Source of the DNA: Arthrobacter globiformis
GTDB taxonomy: Bacteria > Actinomycetota > Actinomycetes > Actinomycetales > Micrococcaceae
NCBI RefSeq assembly: GCF_030815865.1
Contig: NZ_JAUSXI010000001.1
Span: 4,836,001-4,900,000 of the forward strand
Direction of reading: 5' to 3'
DNA length: 64,000 nt
Part shown: positions 9,270 to 20,057 of the stretch, piece by piece
Numbering within the stretch: the stretch's first letter is position 1
How the letters are laid out: every line of letters starts with the position of its first letter
Made by a program: the position numbers and the translations under genes
Notes under the pieces: generated by a model
The model's database searches: none
Told to the model about the DNA's origin: nothing
Seen by the model: only the letters and a program-made list of their open reading frames with translations

Positions 9270-9764
9270 ATGGGGACTTCATTGGGCGATCAGCAGTTGG
9301 ACTTTCGCGAGCCCGGAAACATTGGGCCGGTAAACATACCGCAGGCTGTCCGGCTCGCGGCCGCCTGCTGGGTGGCCAGCGCCGTGGTGGCCGGCATGAT
9401 GCCCGTCATCCTGGAGGTGGCCGGAATCGACTTCGGCCAGTCGATCCCGGACTGGGCGGTGCCCTATCTCGTGGCGTTCGCCGTCCCGCTGACCGCCCTG
9501 CAGGTATTGGCGGCCCAGCATTTGCTGCACGGCGCGCGCTGGGCCCGCAGTCTCCTGACCATCGCCGCCGCCCTGTCGGCACTCGGCGCACCCGTCGACC
9601 TCAACGCTTTGATCCTTGCCGGCCTGGTGCTGACGCTGTCGGGTGCCACGCTCATGTGGCTGCCTGCGGCCAACCAGTTCTTCCTGCTGCGCCGGAACGT
9701 GCCGGCCTATTCGGTACCTGCCGTTGCTGGTCCGGACCCCGCCCTCGAAGGAGAACTTCTGTGA
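9270..9764 (+). CDS. four-TM hypothetical membrane protein
   Basis: 164 residues, divergent from the ABC operon. Four hydrophobic segments (about residues 26-50, 62-82, 90-108 and 113-133) and short hydrophilic ends. No motif recognised. Its stop overlaps the GTG start of the next gene (GTGA), so the two are probably co-translated. The ATG at 9270 has only a weak purine-rich leader, so the exact start is uncertain. Confidence 0.55.
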   Translation: MGTSLGDQQLDFREPGNIGPVNIPQAVRLAAACWVASAVVAGMMPVILEVAGIDFGQSIPDWAVPYLVAFAVPLTALQVLAAQHLLHGARWARSLLTIAAALSALGAPVDLNALILAGLVLTLSGATLMWLPAANQFFLLRRNVPAYSVPAVAGPDPALEGELL

Positions 9765-10279
9765 GTGACACGCTCCTGTTGCCTCCCGTGGCTAATGCTC
9801 TGGCGGCCCATGGCGTGGCCCACGAGGTCCTCGAGTGCTCGCCGGAGCTGGCGGACACAGCGGAGTTCTGCGCCCACTACGGCTTCAGCCTGGAGCAGGC
9901 GGCCAACACCATCCTGGTTGGCTCCAAGAAGATTGACCCGCCACGGTATGCGGTGTGCGTGGTCCTGGGCACCACCCGGCTGGACGTGAACCGATCCGTC
10001 CGCGCCCTTCTCGACGTCAAGCGCGCCTCCTTCGCCGACGCCGAGACCACCACCGCGCTGACCGGCATGCTGGTGGGCGGCGTCACCGTGCCCGGCATTG
10101 AGGGACTGCCAGTGTACGTGGACCGGTCCGTGATGGACGTGCCCCGGGTTGTCATGGGCGGCGGCAACAGATCCAGCAAGATCGTCCTCGACCCCGCCGA
10201 GCTCCTCAAGTTGCCGGGAGTCGAGGTGGTGGACGGGCTCGCCACACCGCGGGAACCTGCCGAGGTGCCGGGCGACTGA
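9761..10279 (+). CDS. YbaK/EbsC-type aminoacyl-tRNA deacylase-like protein
   Basis: 172 residues from GTG 9761, with GAAGGAG directly upstream. It has the YbaK/ProRS-insertion fold signature: an N-terminal HGVAHEV strand, EQAANTILVGSKK carrying the usual conserved Lys, and a C-terminal GGNRSSKIVLDPAELLKL. Family members hydrolyse mis-charged tRNAs such as Cys-tRNA(Pro). The substrate here is unknown. Coupled to the upstream four-TM gene. Confidence 0.75.
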   Translation: MSDTLLLPPVANALAAHGVAHEVLECSPELADTAEFCAHYGFSLEQAANTILVGSKKIDPPRYAVCVVLGTTRLDVNRSVRALLDVKRASFADAETTTALTGMLVGGVTVPGIEGLPVYVDRSVMDVPRVVMGGGNRSSKIVLDPAELLKLPGVEVVDGLATPREPAEVPGD

Positions 10280-10400
10280 AGCGGTTCGGCAGGGCCACTT
10301 TCCTGAATTGGCTCTGGTGCGCGCCCCGGCAGGCTGCCTACCGTGGTTGGGAACTCCACGTGAGTTCCAACCGAAGTTGAATTTCCACAGAAGGACCAGC

Positions 10401-11249
10401 ATGGCCGCCAACGTGAACGATTATCCCTTTTCGCAGGTCGACGTCTTTGCCCCCGGGCCCAAGGCCGGCAACCCGGTCGCCGTCGTCCATGACGCCGACG
10501 GCCTGTCAGACGAGCAGATGCAAAGTTTCGCCAACTGGACCAACCTCTCGGAAACCACGTTCCTGCTGAAGCCGACGCAACCGGAGGCGGACTACCGGCT
10601 CCGGATCTTCACGCCGGCGTCCGAGCTTCCCTTCGCCGGCCACCCGACGCTCGGCTCCGCGCACGCGTGGCTGGAGAACGGCGGCCAGCCGCAGCACCCA
10701 GGAGAACTCGTACAGGAATGCGAGGTGGGGCTCGTCAAGATCAGCCAAACGGCCGACGAACAGTTCTTCGAGGCCCCGCCGCTGCGCCGTTCCGGTCCGG
10801 TGGAAGCTGAGGTGCTGGAGCAGGCCATCGCCAGCCTGGGCATCACGCCCGAGCAGGTCCTGGACAGCAACTGGGTGGACAACGGCCCGGGCTGGATCGG
10901 CATCCGGCTGGCCTCGGCCCGGCAGGTGTTGGACCTGACGCCGGACTTCGTCACCATGGCCAAGCTGAACGTGGGCGTCATCGGTGCTTACGGGGACGGC
11001 GGCCCGGCGGATTTCGAGGTGCGCGGCTTCGTTCCCGGCCTCGCAGTCCCCGAAGACCCGGTTACCGGCAGCCTGAACGCAGGCCTTGCCCAGTGGCTGA
11101 TCGGCTCAGGAGTGGCGGAGGGCAACTACACCGTCAGCCAGGGCACGGTCCTGGGCCGCGGCGGCCTGGTCACCATCACCACAGAGGGCGACAGCATATG
11201 GGTCGGCGGCACCAGCCGCACGGTCATCCGGGGCAGCGTCTCCCTGTAG
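10401..11249 (+). CDS. PhzF-family epimerase/isomerase-like protein
   Basis: 282 residues starting at ATG 10401 with AAGGA upstream. Two-lobed PhzF/diaminopimelate-epimerase-like fold. Hallmarks are VDVFAPGPKAGNPVAVV near the N-terminus, NLSETTFL with the catalytic Glu (residue 51), ASELPFAGHPTLGSAHA, and EDPVTGSLNAGLAQWL in the second lobe. PhzF proteins isomerise small acids. No phenazine genes are nearby, so the substrate is unknown. An imperfect hairpin at about 10344-10372 precedes the gene. Confidence 0.85.
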   Translation: MAANVNDYPFSQVDVFAPGPKAGNPVAVVHDADGLSDEQMQSFANWTNLSETTFLLKPTQPEADYRLRIFTPASELPFAGHPTLGSAHAWLENGGQPQHPGELVQECEVGLVKISQTADEQFFEAPPLRRSGPVEAEVLEQAIASLGITPEQVLDSNWVDNGPGWIGIRLASARQVLDLTPDFVTMAKLNVGVIGAYGDGGPADFEVRGFVPGLAVPEDPVTGSLNAGLAQWLIGSGVAEGNYTVSQGTVLGRGGLVTITTEGDSIWVGGTSRTVIRGSVSL

Positions 11250-11579
11250 TCCCACCCTCGGTTCGACGAAACATGCCAGGGACGGGCCGGTGCCCCATTG
11301 CGCCTGCCCGTCCGAGTCCATTGTGTTTCTTGGCTGATCTTCATGTGGGTCTTTTGCGGGGCCGCGGCGCTTCTGCACGGCCCCTGGGAAATACTGTCCC
11401 TCGGCAGGCTCAAGCCTGGCGCAACATTCCGGCAGGATCGCCGCAAGTTCCGGCAGGTGCCGCCGTCGGCCGATCAGGGCTGTGGGCCGGCTGGGAACTG
11501 GGCAACAAGTGATCTGCGCCTCAAAGCCGAAACACTGGCCGACCCCCAGCCGTTGGACAGGGAGACGGAAGGAGGCCAC
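11250..11579. other. intergenic stretch upstream of kinase
   Basis: 330 bases. It contains a 7-bp GC hairpin at about 11279-11311 and the strong GGAAGGAGG ribosome-binding site of the following gene at its right edge. The kinase frame is open back to 11298, but that extension is Trp/Cys/Arg-rich and does not resemble the family, so I treat it as non-coding leader. Confidence 0.4.
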
Positions 11580-12161
11580 ATGCTCATTGTTCTGACAGGA
11601 ATCGACGGTTCGGGAAAAACGACGGCGGCCCGTTCCCTGGTTGCGGCGGCCCGCGCGAAGGGCAGCAAGGCACTTCTGCTGAGCAACTATGCAGGCCGGC
11701 GGCGCATGTCCCTACTCAGCGCCAGGCTCGGCATCCACCTGCCTGCCCGGCTGGCCGACGCGGCGGAAACCACCATGCGCGTATTCAATGTGCTGGTGTC
11801 CACTGGCCGGGCAACCCGCTTCGAGGGGCTGGTTGTTATGGACCGCCACCTCCACTGCCAGCTGGCATTGCGCGAGGCAAGGGGCCAGCGCCGCGGACGC
11901 TTTCTCCCCTGGCTGCTCCGCACTCTTCCGGCCCCGGACCTGGTCCTTCACCTGGACGTGAATCCCGCAGAGGCGCACCAGCGGATCCTGGTGCGCGGCA
12001 CGGACGAGGAGTCCGTGGCCGATCTGACCGCCCTGCGGAACGCCTACCGTGCACTTCCCGAGTACGCGGACATGGTGGAGATCTACGCCGGCGGGCCGCC
12101 GGCGCGCGTGCTCACCAGGCTGCTCGACGCGGTCGATTCACAACGGCAACTCAAGGTTTAG
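11580..12161 (+). CDS. thymidylate-kinase-like P-loop protein
   Basis: 193 residues from ATG 11580, chosen for the strong GGAGG site 6-7 bases upstream. The P-loop GIDGSGKTT starts at residue 7. A DR-containing motif (VVMDRHLHCQLAL) and LDVNPAEAHQRI match dTMP-kinase-like nucleoside monophosphate kinases. It is somewhat short and lacks an obvious canonical dTMP lid, so the substrate may differ. It ends shortly before a strong terminator. Confidence 0.7.
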   Translation: MLIVLTGIDGSGKTTAARSLVAAARAKGSKALLLSNYAGRRRMSLLSARLGIHLPARLADAAETTMRVFNVLVSTGRATRFEGLVVMDRHLHCQLALREARGQRRGRFLPWLLRTLPAPDLVLHLDVNPAEAHQRILVRGTDEESVADLTALRNAYRALPEYADMVEIYAGGPPARVLTRLLDAVDSQRQLKV

Positions 12162-12257
12162 TCAAGAATTTCCGAAACAGCCGAATACGCCTTCCCTGAA
12201 GCCCATCCGGCTGTACATTAGTGCCAGCTCTCCCCTTTCCCCCCAAATCGGAGCGCT

Positions 12258-12307
12258 GGAAGCCTCCGCGCTGGAGTCGTTTGATTCGCGCGGAGGCTTC
12301 CCCTTTT
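12258..12307 (+). terminator. rho-independent terminator
   Basis: Perfect 14-bp stem (12258-12271 with 12288-12301), 16-base loop, followed by CCTTTTTC. It closes the kinase transcription unit. Confidence 0.85.
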
Positions 12308-12432
12308 TCACTGCGTAACCACGCTCCGGGCACTACCTGCTCTGGCCACGCTCCGCCGTCGACGATATAGTAAGCATGCTGATGACTTCGGATACCGGAC
12401 CATCATCTGTTCACTTCGACGAAGGAGACACT

Positions 12433-13392
12433 ATGAGCACGAGGGTTGAGAAGCGCATTCTGGTGAACGTGCCGGTCAGCACGGCATACAACCAGTGGAC
12501 CCAGTTCGAAGACTTCCCGCACTTCATGGGCGGCGTCAAAAAAGTGACCCAACTCAGCGACGACCGCCTCGAATGGGTTGCCGAGATCGCCGGCGTGAAG
12601 CGCAAGTGGGAGGCGCGGATCCTCGAACAGAAGCCGGACCAGAAGGTTGCCTGGGCGGCCACTGAGGGTGCCACCAACGCAGGCTCGGTGGAGTTTGAAG
12701 ACGTGGGCGGCGGCCAGACCTCCATCAAGCTGTTCATCGACTACGAACCCGAAGGGATCGTGGAGAAGATCGGCGACAAGCTCCACGTCGTGGAGCACCA
12801 GGCCGAGGCCGACCTAAAGAAGTTCAAGGCATTCATCGAGGACGAAGGCTACGCCAGCGGCGCCTGGCGGGGCGCGGTCAACGAAGGCGGCTCGGTGGGC
12901 ACCCCGGGCGTTGAGCACGCTGCCGGATCGCTCGGCGACAGCGGCAAGGCCGGCGTCTCCGGCAAGATGGCGGCAGCTGCCGGAGTAGCCGCCGCAGCAG
13001 GCGCGGCGGCGGCAGTTGCAGCGGGCGGCAAGGACAAGGACGCAGACACTGTGTATGTCGTCGACGAGACCGTCACCCCGGTGGTCCCCGAGTACACCGA
13101 AACCACCGTTGTTACCGACACGACCGATACCCCCGGCTTCGCCGGCGGAACTGCGGCGGACACCGTTACCGGCGGAGCTGTCGCCGGTGGAACTGCGGCA
13201 GGCACCGGCTCGGCACTGACGGACGAGAGCATCGCCCATCCCTTCGACCAGACCAACGGCTTGATCGATGACGAAGGCGACTCGGACGAGACGGCTGCAA
13301 GCGACACTCGAAGCGCGGCAAACCGGGCCGAATGGGAAGAAGGCGGCCCGGGCACGGTTCCGCCCCTGGGCGGCACCAGCGGCCAGCACTAA
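12433..13392 (+). CDS. SRPBCC/cyclase-dehydrase-like protein with low-complexity tail
   Basis: 319 residues from ATG 12433 (GAAGGAG immediately upstream). Residues 1-140 form a START/SRPBCC (polyketide cyclase/dehydrase) domain with IDYEPEGIVEKIGDKL. Residues about 170-190 are an Ala-rich hydrophobic run, and 200-319 are a Thr/Val/Gly-rich repeat-like then acidic tail. In actinobacteria such proteins are often stress-related; here the function is unknown. The Ala-rich stretch could be a membrane anchor. Confidence 0.75.
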   Translation: MSTRVEKRILVNVPVSTAYNQWTQFEDFPHFMGGVKKVTQLSDDRLEWVAEIAGVKRKWEARILEQKPDQKVAWAATEGATNAGSVEFEDVGGGQTSIKLFIDYEPEGIVEKIGDKLHVVEHQAEADLKKFKAFIEDEGYASGAWRGAVNEGGSVGTPGVEHAAGSLGDSGKAGVSGKMAAAAGVAAAAGAAAAVAAGGKDKDADTVYVVDETVTPVVPEYTETTVVTDTTDTPGFAGGTAADTVTGGAVAGGTAAGTGSALTDESIAHPFDQTNGLIDDEGDSDETAASDTRSAANRAEWEEGGPGTVPPLGGTSGQH

Positions 13393-13470
13393 CGCCGGCC
13401 TCCACTGAGAACGCAAGTGCCGCCGTCGGGGTTATTGGTTAGATAGCGGCACGCCCAACTTGTAACTGAA

Positions 13471-13513
13471 CAGCAATCACGGCGGCATCGGAATGGTGTC
13501 GCCGTGATTGCTG
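13471..13513. terminator. bidirectional terminator hairpin
   Basis: Perfect 14-bp stem (13471-13484 with 13500-13513) with a 15-base loop and short T-runs on both sides, placed between convergent genes. Confidence 0.65.
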
Positions 13514-13538
13514 TTTCGTGTAGTTTCGGGCGGGGCTG

Positions 13539-13745
13539 TCAGAGGGCCGAGTCCGGTGCGCCGGCTGACTTGTTGCGGGTTTCCATCAGGTGCAGCTGCA
13601 GTTTCGCTTCTGCTTCCCGGCGCCGTTTGGCCCGCTCGCGCATCTGCCGTGTTGCCTCGGAGCCCTCGGAGTGGATAAATCCGGCCGTTCGATTGCGGGG
13701 AGCGCCACTGCCGGAGGGTGCCGCCGCCATAAGTTCTTCGCTCAT
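13539..13745 (-). CDS. small Arg/Glu-rich hypothetical protein
   Basis: 68 residues starting ATG 13745. The central section (REATRQMRERAKRRREAEAKLQ-like) is a strongly charged predicted helix. No family recognised and the ribosome-binding site is weak. Support comes from the shared terminator at its 3' end and its protein-like composition. Confidence 0.4.
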   Translation of the reverse strand: MSEELMAAAPSGSGAPRNRTAGFIHSEGSEATRQMRERAKRRREAEAKLQLHLMETRNKSAGAPDSAL

Positions 13746-13842
13746 GCCCCATGGTCACATGGGCGTGACCTTGCGGGAAGAGCCGTAACCGGATCGGAAC
13801 CTGGCGGCATTCATAAGGGCCGGCGGCGTTTGGGAAGGCGCC

Positions 13843-13908
13843 CCGGGCTCGTAAGGATCGCTCTCCGGGGCTCTTGCCGTCGGCCCCACCTTTATTTTAC
13901 GAGCCCGG
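13843..13908. repeat. nested inverted repeat in intergenic region
   Basis: A perfect 12-bp inverted repeat (CCGGGCTCGTAA at 13843-13854 and TTACGAGCCCGG at 13897-13908) encloses a second GGGGC/GCCCC hairpin. It sits between the divergent small gene and the ArsR gene. Either strand could make a two-stem RNA. No tail of U follows. Confidence 0.5.
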
Positions 13909-14001
13909 AGCCCCATGAAACAGGGGTTTTTCGGTTTCTGGTCACCGAAATGCCCGCCAACCACTTAGAAGCGCCAGGCGACCCGGCAAATCTGCACCGG
14001 C

Positions 14002-14316
14002 GTGCTTCCCGACATCTTCGGCGCCCTGGCCAACCCGGCACGGCGCACCATCCTCGACGAGCTCCGGAACGGGCCGCGGACAGCGGGCGACCTCACGAAC
14101 CTGCTCGAGCAGAGCCGCTCCGCTGCGTCGGAACACCTGGCCGTGCTCCGCGAGACCGGACTCGTCCGGGAAGAGCGGCACGGAAGGCACCGGGTATATC
14201 ACCTTGAGGCCACCGGCCTGGCCGAGGTGGGCGGCTGGCTGAAGCATTACGAGCACTACTGGAACCGGCGCCTCGATACGCTAGGCAACCTACTGGACGA
14301 GGAGAACCCATCATGA
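14002..14316 (+). CDS. ArsR-family winged-helix regulator
   Basis: 104 residues starting GTG 14002. Typical short ArsR/SmtB fold: FGALANPARRTILDEL then RSAASEHLAVLRETGLV (recognition helix) and a HRVYHL wing. No metal-binding Cys pair is visible, so it is of the non-metal type. Overlaps the next gene by 4 bases (ATGA). ArsR regulators coupled to AHSA1 proteins are a common actinobacterial pair. Confidence 0.85.
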   Translation: MLPDIFGALANPARRTILDELRNGPRTAGDLTNLLEQSRSAASEHLAVLRETGLVREERHGRHRVYHLEATGLAEVGGWLKHYEHYWNRRLDTLGNLLDEENPS

Positions 14317-14726
14317 CCGACAATACGATCCGCCTCACACGCCACTTCCCGCACTCACCCGAGGCATTATGGAAGGCGCTCACGACGCCGGACCTGCTCT
14401 CCCGCTGGTGGGCACCCGGGGACATCGCCCCCACCGTCGGCCACCGTTTCACCCTGGACATGGGCGCCTGGGGCCAGCAGCAGTGCGAAGTCCTCAGCGT
14501 CGATCCCGGCACCTCGATCAGCTTTCTGTTTGCCGAAGGCGGCTTGGACACAACCATCACTTGGACGCTTGAAACTGTCGAAGACGGCACAGTCCTGCAC
14601 CTTGAGCACGCGGGCTTCAAGCTCGATACGCCGATGGGCCAGCAGGCCTTCCAGGGCATGGGCAACGGCTGGCCCGGAGTGCTGTCCCGGATTGATGGCG
14701 TCCTCGTCGACGCCGCGCGGGCGTAA
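14313..14726 (+). CDS. AHSA1/SRPBCC-domain protein
   Basis: 137 residues. One activator-of-Hsp90-ATPase-homology (AHSA1-type SRPBCC) domain with FPHSPEALWKALTTPDLLSRWW near the N-terminus (first Trp/Leu pattern typical) and a C-terminal WPGVLSRIDGVL. Ligand unknown. Translationally coupled to the ArsR regulator upstream, which probably controls the pair. Confidence 0.82.
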   Translation: MTDNTIRLTRHFPHSPEALWKALTTPDLLSRWWAPGDIAPTVGHRFTLDMGAWGQQQCEVLSVDPGTSISFLFAEGGLDTTITWTLETVEDGTVLHLEHAGFKLDTPMGQQAFQGMGNGWPGVLSRIDGVLVDAARA

Positions 14727-14756
14727 CGCTCCAGGTCGAAACACAGACCTCAAACA

Positions 14757-14795
14757 GCAGGAAGGGCCGGCACCTCGGGTGCCGGCCCTTCCTGC
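14757..14795 (+). terminator. strong hairpin terminator candidate
   Basis: Perfect 18-bp GC-rich stem (14757-14774 with 14778-14795) with a 3-base loop. It follows the AHSA1 gene and has only a short T-containing tail. Confidence 0.65.
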
Positions 14796-14907
14796 GCTTC
14801 CATGCGGCTGCAGAACTGCCATCGCCGGCGTTGGCCATTCACGCTGACCGCTCCCCTTGACTACCCGGCCACCCCTTCCCTACACTTTTCATAAAGCAGA
14901 ATCTAAA

Positions 14908-14923
14908 TTCCACGAAGCGGAAA
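14908..14923 (+). promoter_or_regulatory. IclR-type operator candidate upstream of hyi
   Basis: TTCCACGAAGCGGAAA lies about 60 bases before hyi. It is an imperfect palindrome with TTCC/GGAA arms, the kind of site bound by IclR/AllR regulators that control glyoxylate and allantoin genes in other bacteria. Two IclR genes lie elsewhere in the window. The assignment is inference. Confidence 0.45.
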
Positions 14924-14983
14924 CGGTATGAATGCCGAGAAGCAGGGAAGATAGATCAAAGCCCCTCCCCGGAAGGACCTACG

Positions 14984-15784
14984 ATGACGTACACAGTGAA
15001 CTGCTCCATCCTCCTGACGGAGCTGCCCCTGCTCGAGCGCCCCGCAGCCGCGAAGGCGGCCGGTTTTGACGGCGTCGAGTTCTGGTGGCCCTTCGAGAAC
15101 TCAGTCCCTTCCGACGCCGAGACCACGGCTTTCGAGCGCGCCATCACCGACGCCGGCGTCCAGCTCTCCGGCCTGAACTTCAACGCCGGCAACATGCCCG
15201 GCGGTGACCGCGGCCTGGTGTCGTGGAAGGGACGCTGCTCCGAGTTCAAGGACAACATCGACGTCGTCGCCGGCATCGGCGAGCGCCTCGGCTGCACGGC
15301 TTTCAACGCTCTCTACGGCAACCGCCAGGAGGAATTCAGCCCTGAGGAGCAGGACGAACTGGCGGCCAAGAACCTGGCCGCTGCTGCCGAGGGCGTGGCC
15401 CGCATCGGCGGCACCGTCCTCCTCGAACCCGTCAGCGGAGCCCCGCGCTACCCGCTCCTGAAGGCCCAGGACGCGCTCGACGTGATCGCCAGGGTCAAGG
15501 CAGAATCCGGCGCCCAGAACATCAAACTGCTCGCGGACTTCTATCACCTGGCCGTCAACGGGGACGACGTCGCCGCCGTCATCGAAAACCACGCCAAGGA
15601 CTTCGGCCACATCCAGATTGCCGACAACCCCGGCCGCGGGGCTCCCGGAACCGGCGAGCTTCCCCTCGGCGAGTGGATCGCCCGCAGCCGCGAACTCGGC
15701 TACGACGGCTACATCGGCCTCGAGTACAAGGAACCGCAGGAAACCGCCTTCAGCTGGGCCATCCGCGAACACGCCGCCCAGTAG
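14984..15784 (+). CDS. hyi: hydroxypyruvate isomerase
   Basis: 266 residues, TIM-barrel of the AP-endonuclease-2 superfamily. It interconverts hydroxypyruvate and tartronate semialdehyde. Seen in sequence: FDGVEFWWPFE near the N-terminus, LLEPVSG (metal-binding Glu), LLADFYHL and HIQIADNPGRGAPGTGE, and GLEYKEP near the end, all typical of Hyi. Length matches the family (about 260). It is the first gene of hyi-glxR-gcl-glxK-allB, with an IclR-type operator candidate upstream. Confidence 0.9.
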   Translation: MTYTVNCSILLTELPLLERPAAAKAAGFDGVEFWWPFENSVPSDAETTAFERAITDAGVQLSGLNFNAGNMPGGDRGLVSWKGRCSEFKDNIDVVAGIGERLGCTAFNALYGNRQEEFSPEEQDELAAKNLAAAAEGVARIGGTVLLEPVSGAPRYPLLKAQDALDVIARVKAESGAQNIKLLADFYHLAVNGDDVAAVIENHAKDFGHIQIADNPGRGAPGTGELPLGEWIARSRELGYDGYIGLEYKEPQETAFSWAIREHAAQ

Positions 15785-15793
15785 CCGGAACCG

Positions 15794-15905
15794 CTGATCG
15801 AGCTTGTCGTGATCCTGGTTTCGACAAGCTCAACCACCGGAGGTTCGGGCTCAACCACCGTGGTTTCGGCAAGCTCAACCACCTGGGTTTCAAGCTCTAC
15901 CACCG
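15794..15905. repeat. interspersed repeat cluster (TTTCGACAAGCTCAACCACC type)
   Basis: Three to four degenerate tandem copies of a unit like TTTCGACAAGCTCAACCACC, plus an opposite-orientation copy (GATCGAGCTTGTCG), fill the hyi-glxR gap. The same family occurs at 16824-16946 and 63158-63284. Confidence 0.8.
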
Positions 15906-15937
15906 CACCACCCAAAGACTTCAGAAAGAGAACCATC

Positions 15938-16816
15938 ATGAGCAACGTTGCAGTCATCGGACTCGGAATCATGGGCCTGCCCATGGCCATCAACCTCGTC
16001 AAGGCCGGCCACACCGTCACCGGCTTCAACCGTAGCCAGGACAAGATCGACAAGCTCGTCTCCGAAGGGGGCCAGGGCGCCTCCAGCATCGCGGACGCCG
16101 TCAAGGACGCCGAGGTCGTCATCACCATGGTGCCGGACTCCCCCGACGTCGAAGGCGTCGTCAGCGGCCCGGACGGCGTGTTCGCCAATGCGAAGCAGGG
16201 CGCCCTCTGGATCGACGCGTCGAGCATCCGCCCGGACGTCGCCAAGCGCCTGTCCGATGACGCCGTCGCGGCCGGTATCCGCCCGCTCGACGCTCCGGTT
16301 TCCGGCGGCGAACAGGGTGCCATCGACGCCGTCCTGTCCATCATGGTCGGCGGCGACAAGGCAGACTTCGAGGCAGCCCAGGACGTCCTGAACGCCGTCG
16401 GCAAAACCATCGTCCACGTCGGCCCCTCCGGCTCCGGCCAGACCGTCAAGGCTGCGAACCAGCTGATCGTCGCCGTCAACATCGAGGTCCTCGGTGAAGC
16501 CATCGCGTTCCTTGAGGCCTACGGCGTGGACACCGACGCCGCCCTCAAGGTCCTCGGCGGCGGCCTGGCCGGTTCCAAGGTCCTCGACCAGAAGGGCCAG
16601 AAGATGCTGGACCGCAACTTCGACCCCGGCTTCCGCCTCGCCCTCCACCACAAGGACCTAGGCATTGTCACCTCCGCCGCCCGCGAAGCCAACGTCTCCA
16701 TCCCGCTCGGCGCCGTCGTCGCCCAGCTCGTCGCCGCCACCGTCAACCAGGGCGACGGCGGCCTCGACCACTCGGGACTCTTCAAGCAGGTCCTCCAGCT
16801 CAGCGGCCGGGAGTAA
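15938..16816 (+). CDS. glxR: 2-hydroxy-3-oxopropionate (tartronate semialdehyde) reductase
   Basis: 292 residues from ATG 15938. The open frame extends upstream through the repeats, giving a Ser/Thr-rich translation that is not family-like. It reduces tartronate semialdehyde to D-glycerate with NAD(P)H. Beta-hydroxyacid dehydrogenase signatures: GLGIMGLPMA (Rossmann), DAPVSGGEQGA, and catalytic Lys171 in TVKAANQ. It acts between Gcl and glycerate kinase encoded downstream. Confidence 0.92.
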   Translation: MSNVAVIGLGIMGLPMAINLVKAGHTVTGFNRSQDKIDKLVSEGGQGASSIADAVKDAEVVITMVPDSPDVEGVVSGPDGVFANAKQGALWIDASSIRPDVAKRLSDDAVAAGIRPLDAPVSGGEQGAIDAVLSIMVGGDKADFEAAQDVLNAVGKTIVHVGPSGSGQTVKAANQLIVAVNIEVLGEAIAFLEAYGVDTDAALKVLGGGLAGSKVLDQKGQKMLDRNFDPGFRLALHHKDLGIVTSAAREANVSIPLGAVVAQLVAATVNQGDGGLDHSGLFKQVLQLSGRE

Positions 16817-16823
16817 GCACTTC

Positions 16824-16946
16824 CGCTGATCGAGCTTGTCGAGATCAAGGGTTTCGACAAGCTCGGTTTCGACAAGCTCAACCAGCGGCTCGGTTTCGAC
16901 AAGCTCAACCAGCGGCTCGGCTTCGACAAGCTCAACCACCGACTTT
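16824..16946. repeat. interspersed repeat cluster between glxR and gcl
   Basis: Starts with a 12-bp inverted repeat (CGAGCTTGTCGA 16831-16842, TCGACAAGCTCG 16854-16865) and continues with three near-identical direct copies of CTCGGTTTCGACAAGCTCAA, about 30 bases apart. The transcript here can fold into a hairpin inside the operon. Confidence 0.85.
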
Positions 16947-17010
16947 TATGGGCCCGGCCACCGGGCCTTCCTTCAGCACACCCAAAACACGGACTTTTTA
17001 GGAGCACACC

Positions 17011-18789
<1,779 letters not shown>

Positions 18790-18845
18790 TCCCCTGCGGG
18801 ACCAATAGCCAGGCCGCACCGAAAAGTACCGAAGATAGGCAAGCA

Positions 18846-20057
18846 ATGCGCATCGTGATCGCGCCGGACAAGTTCAAGGGTTCACTCTCCGCCCCGGACG
18901 TCGCCCGGCACCTGGAAACAGGGCTCCGGAACGGCTCCGCCACAGCGGGCCGTCCCGGCACCCCTGAGGAACTGGGCACCCTCGAGGTACTGCGGATTCC
19001 CGTGGCCGACGGCGGCGAGGGCACCCTCGACGCCGCCGTCGGCTCCGGCTTCACCCGCCGCAGCGCCGTGGTCAGCGGCCCCACCGGGCAGCCGCTGTCG
19101 GCGGAGTTCGCGGTCCGCGGCCGGGAAGCCGTAATCGAAATGGCCGCGGCTTCCGGCCTCGCTGTCCTCCCCGATTACGACGGCGGGCGGCCGGGTTCCG
19201 AAACCGCCCGCACCGCCAGCAGCGTGGGAACCGGTGAGCTGATCCGCGCGGCGCTCGATGCCGGCTGCCGGCAGATCATCCTGGGCGTCGGCGGCAGCGC
19301 CAACACCGACGGCGGCGCTGGCGTGCTGCAGGGACTCGGCGCCCGGCTGCTCGACGCCGGAGGCAACGAACTGCCCCTCGGCGGCGCCGCCCTGGCGGAC
19401 CTGGCGGCCATCGACTTCTCCGGCTTCGACACCCGGCTGGAGGGGTCCCGCTTTATCCTGGCGAGCGACGTGGACAACCCGCTGCTCGGGCCGGAGGGGG
19501 CGGCGGCCATCTTCGGGCCGCAGAAGGGCGCCACCGCCGCCGACGTCGGCGAGCTGGACGCCGCCCTCGCCAACTTCGTCAAGGTCCTCGCCTCAGAGAT
19601 CGGTCCGCGGGCGGTCAAAGCTGCCGGCGCACCGGGCGCCGGAGCGGCCGGCGGCGTCGGCTACGCCGCCATCGCGGCACTGGCGGCATCGCGCCGCCCG
19701 GGCATCGACGTCGTGCTTGAATTCACCCGGCTGGCGGAACGGCTGGCCGGCGCGGACCTGGTGATTACCGGCGAAGGCAGCCTCGACGAACAGAGCCTGC
19801 TCGGCAAGACGCCCATGGGCGTTGCCCGGGCAGCTGCCGAAGCCGGCGTGCCGGTGCTCGCCGTCTGCGGCCGCACCACCCTTTCGCCGGAACAGCAGCA
19901 GAGTTCAGGTTTCCGGCAGGTCTACCCTCTGACGGCGCTGGAAAGCAATGTAGAGATATGTATAGCTGAAGCAGGCCGATTGCTTGAAGAATTGGGTCAG
20001 CACATCGGCGTGCACCTGACCGACAGTGCTTACACGAAGGAGCCCCTGAATGTCTGA
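18846..20057 (+). CDS. glxK: glycerate kinase (GK-I type)
   Basis: 403 residues. Phosphorylates D-glycerate, completing glyoxylate conversion to glycolytic intermediates. Family marks are [16 protein letters not shown] at the N-terminus, [11 protein letters not shown], and [19 protein letters not shown]. Slightly longer than the usual 380 residues because of an insertion around residues 35-45. Its last 8 bases overlap the start of allB, so the genes are translationally linked. Confidence 0.9.
   Translation: MRIVIAPDKFKGSLSAPDVARHLETGLRNGSATAGRPGTPEELGTLEVLRIPVADGGEGTLDAAVGSGFTRRSAVVSGPTGQPLSAEFAVRGREAVIEMAAASGLAVLPDYDGGRPGSETARTASSVGTGELIRAALDAGCRQIILGVGGSANTDGGAGVLQGLGARLLDAGGNELPLGGAALADLAAIDFSGFDTRLEGSRFILASDVDNPLLGPEGAAAIFGPQKGATAADVGELDAALANFVKVLASEIGPRAVKAAGAPGAGAAGGVGYAAIAALAASRRPGIDVVLEFTRLAERLAGADLVITGEGSLDEQSLLGKTPMGVARAAAEAGVPVLAVCGRTTLSPEQQQSSGFRQVYPLTALESNVEICIAEAGRLLEELGQHIGVHLTDSAYTKEPLNV

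Noticed and set aside
15809..15937. Longer N-terminus for glxR from 15809
   Set aside because: The added residues are just the translated repeat units. The Rossmann motif starts at the chosen Met.
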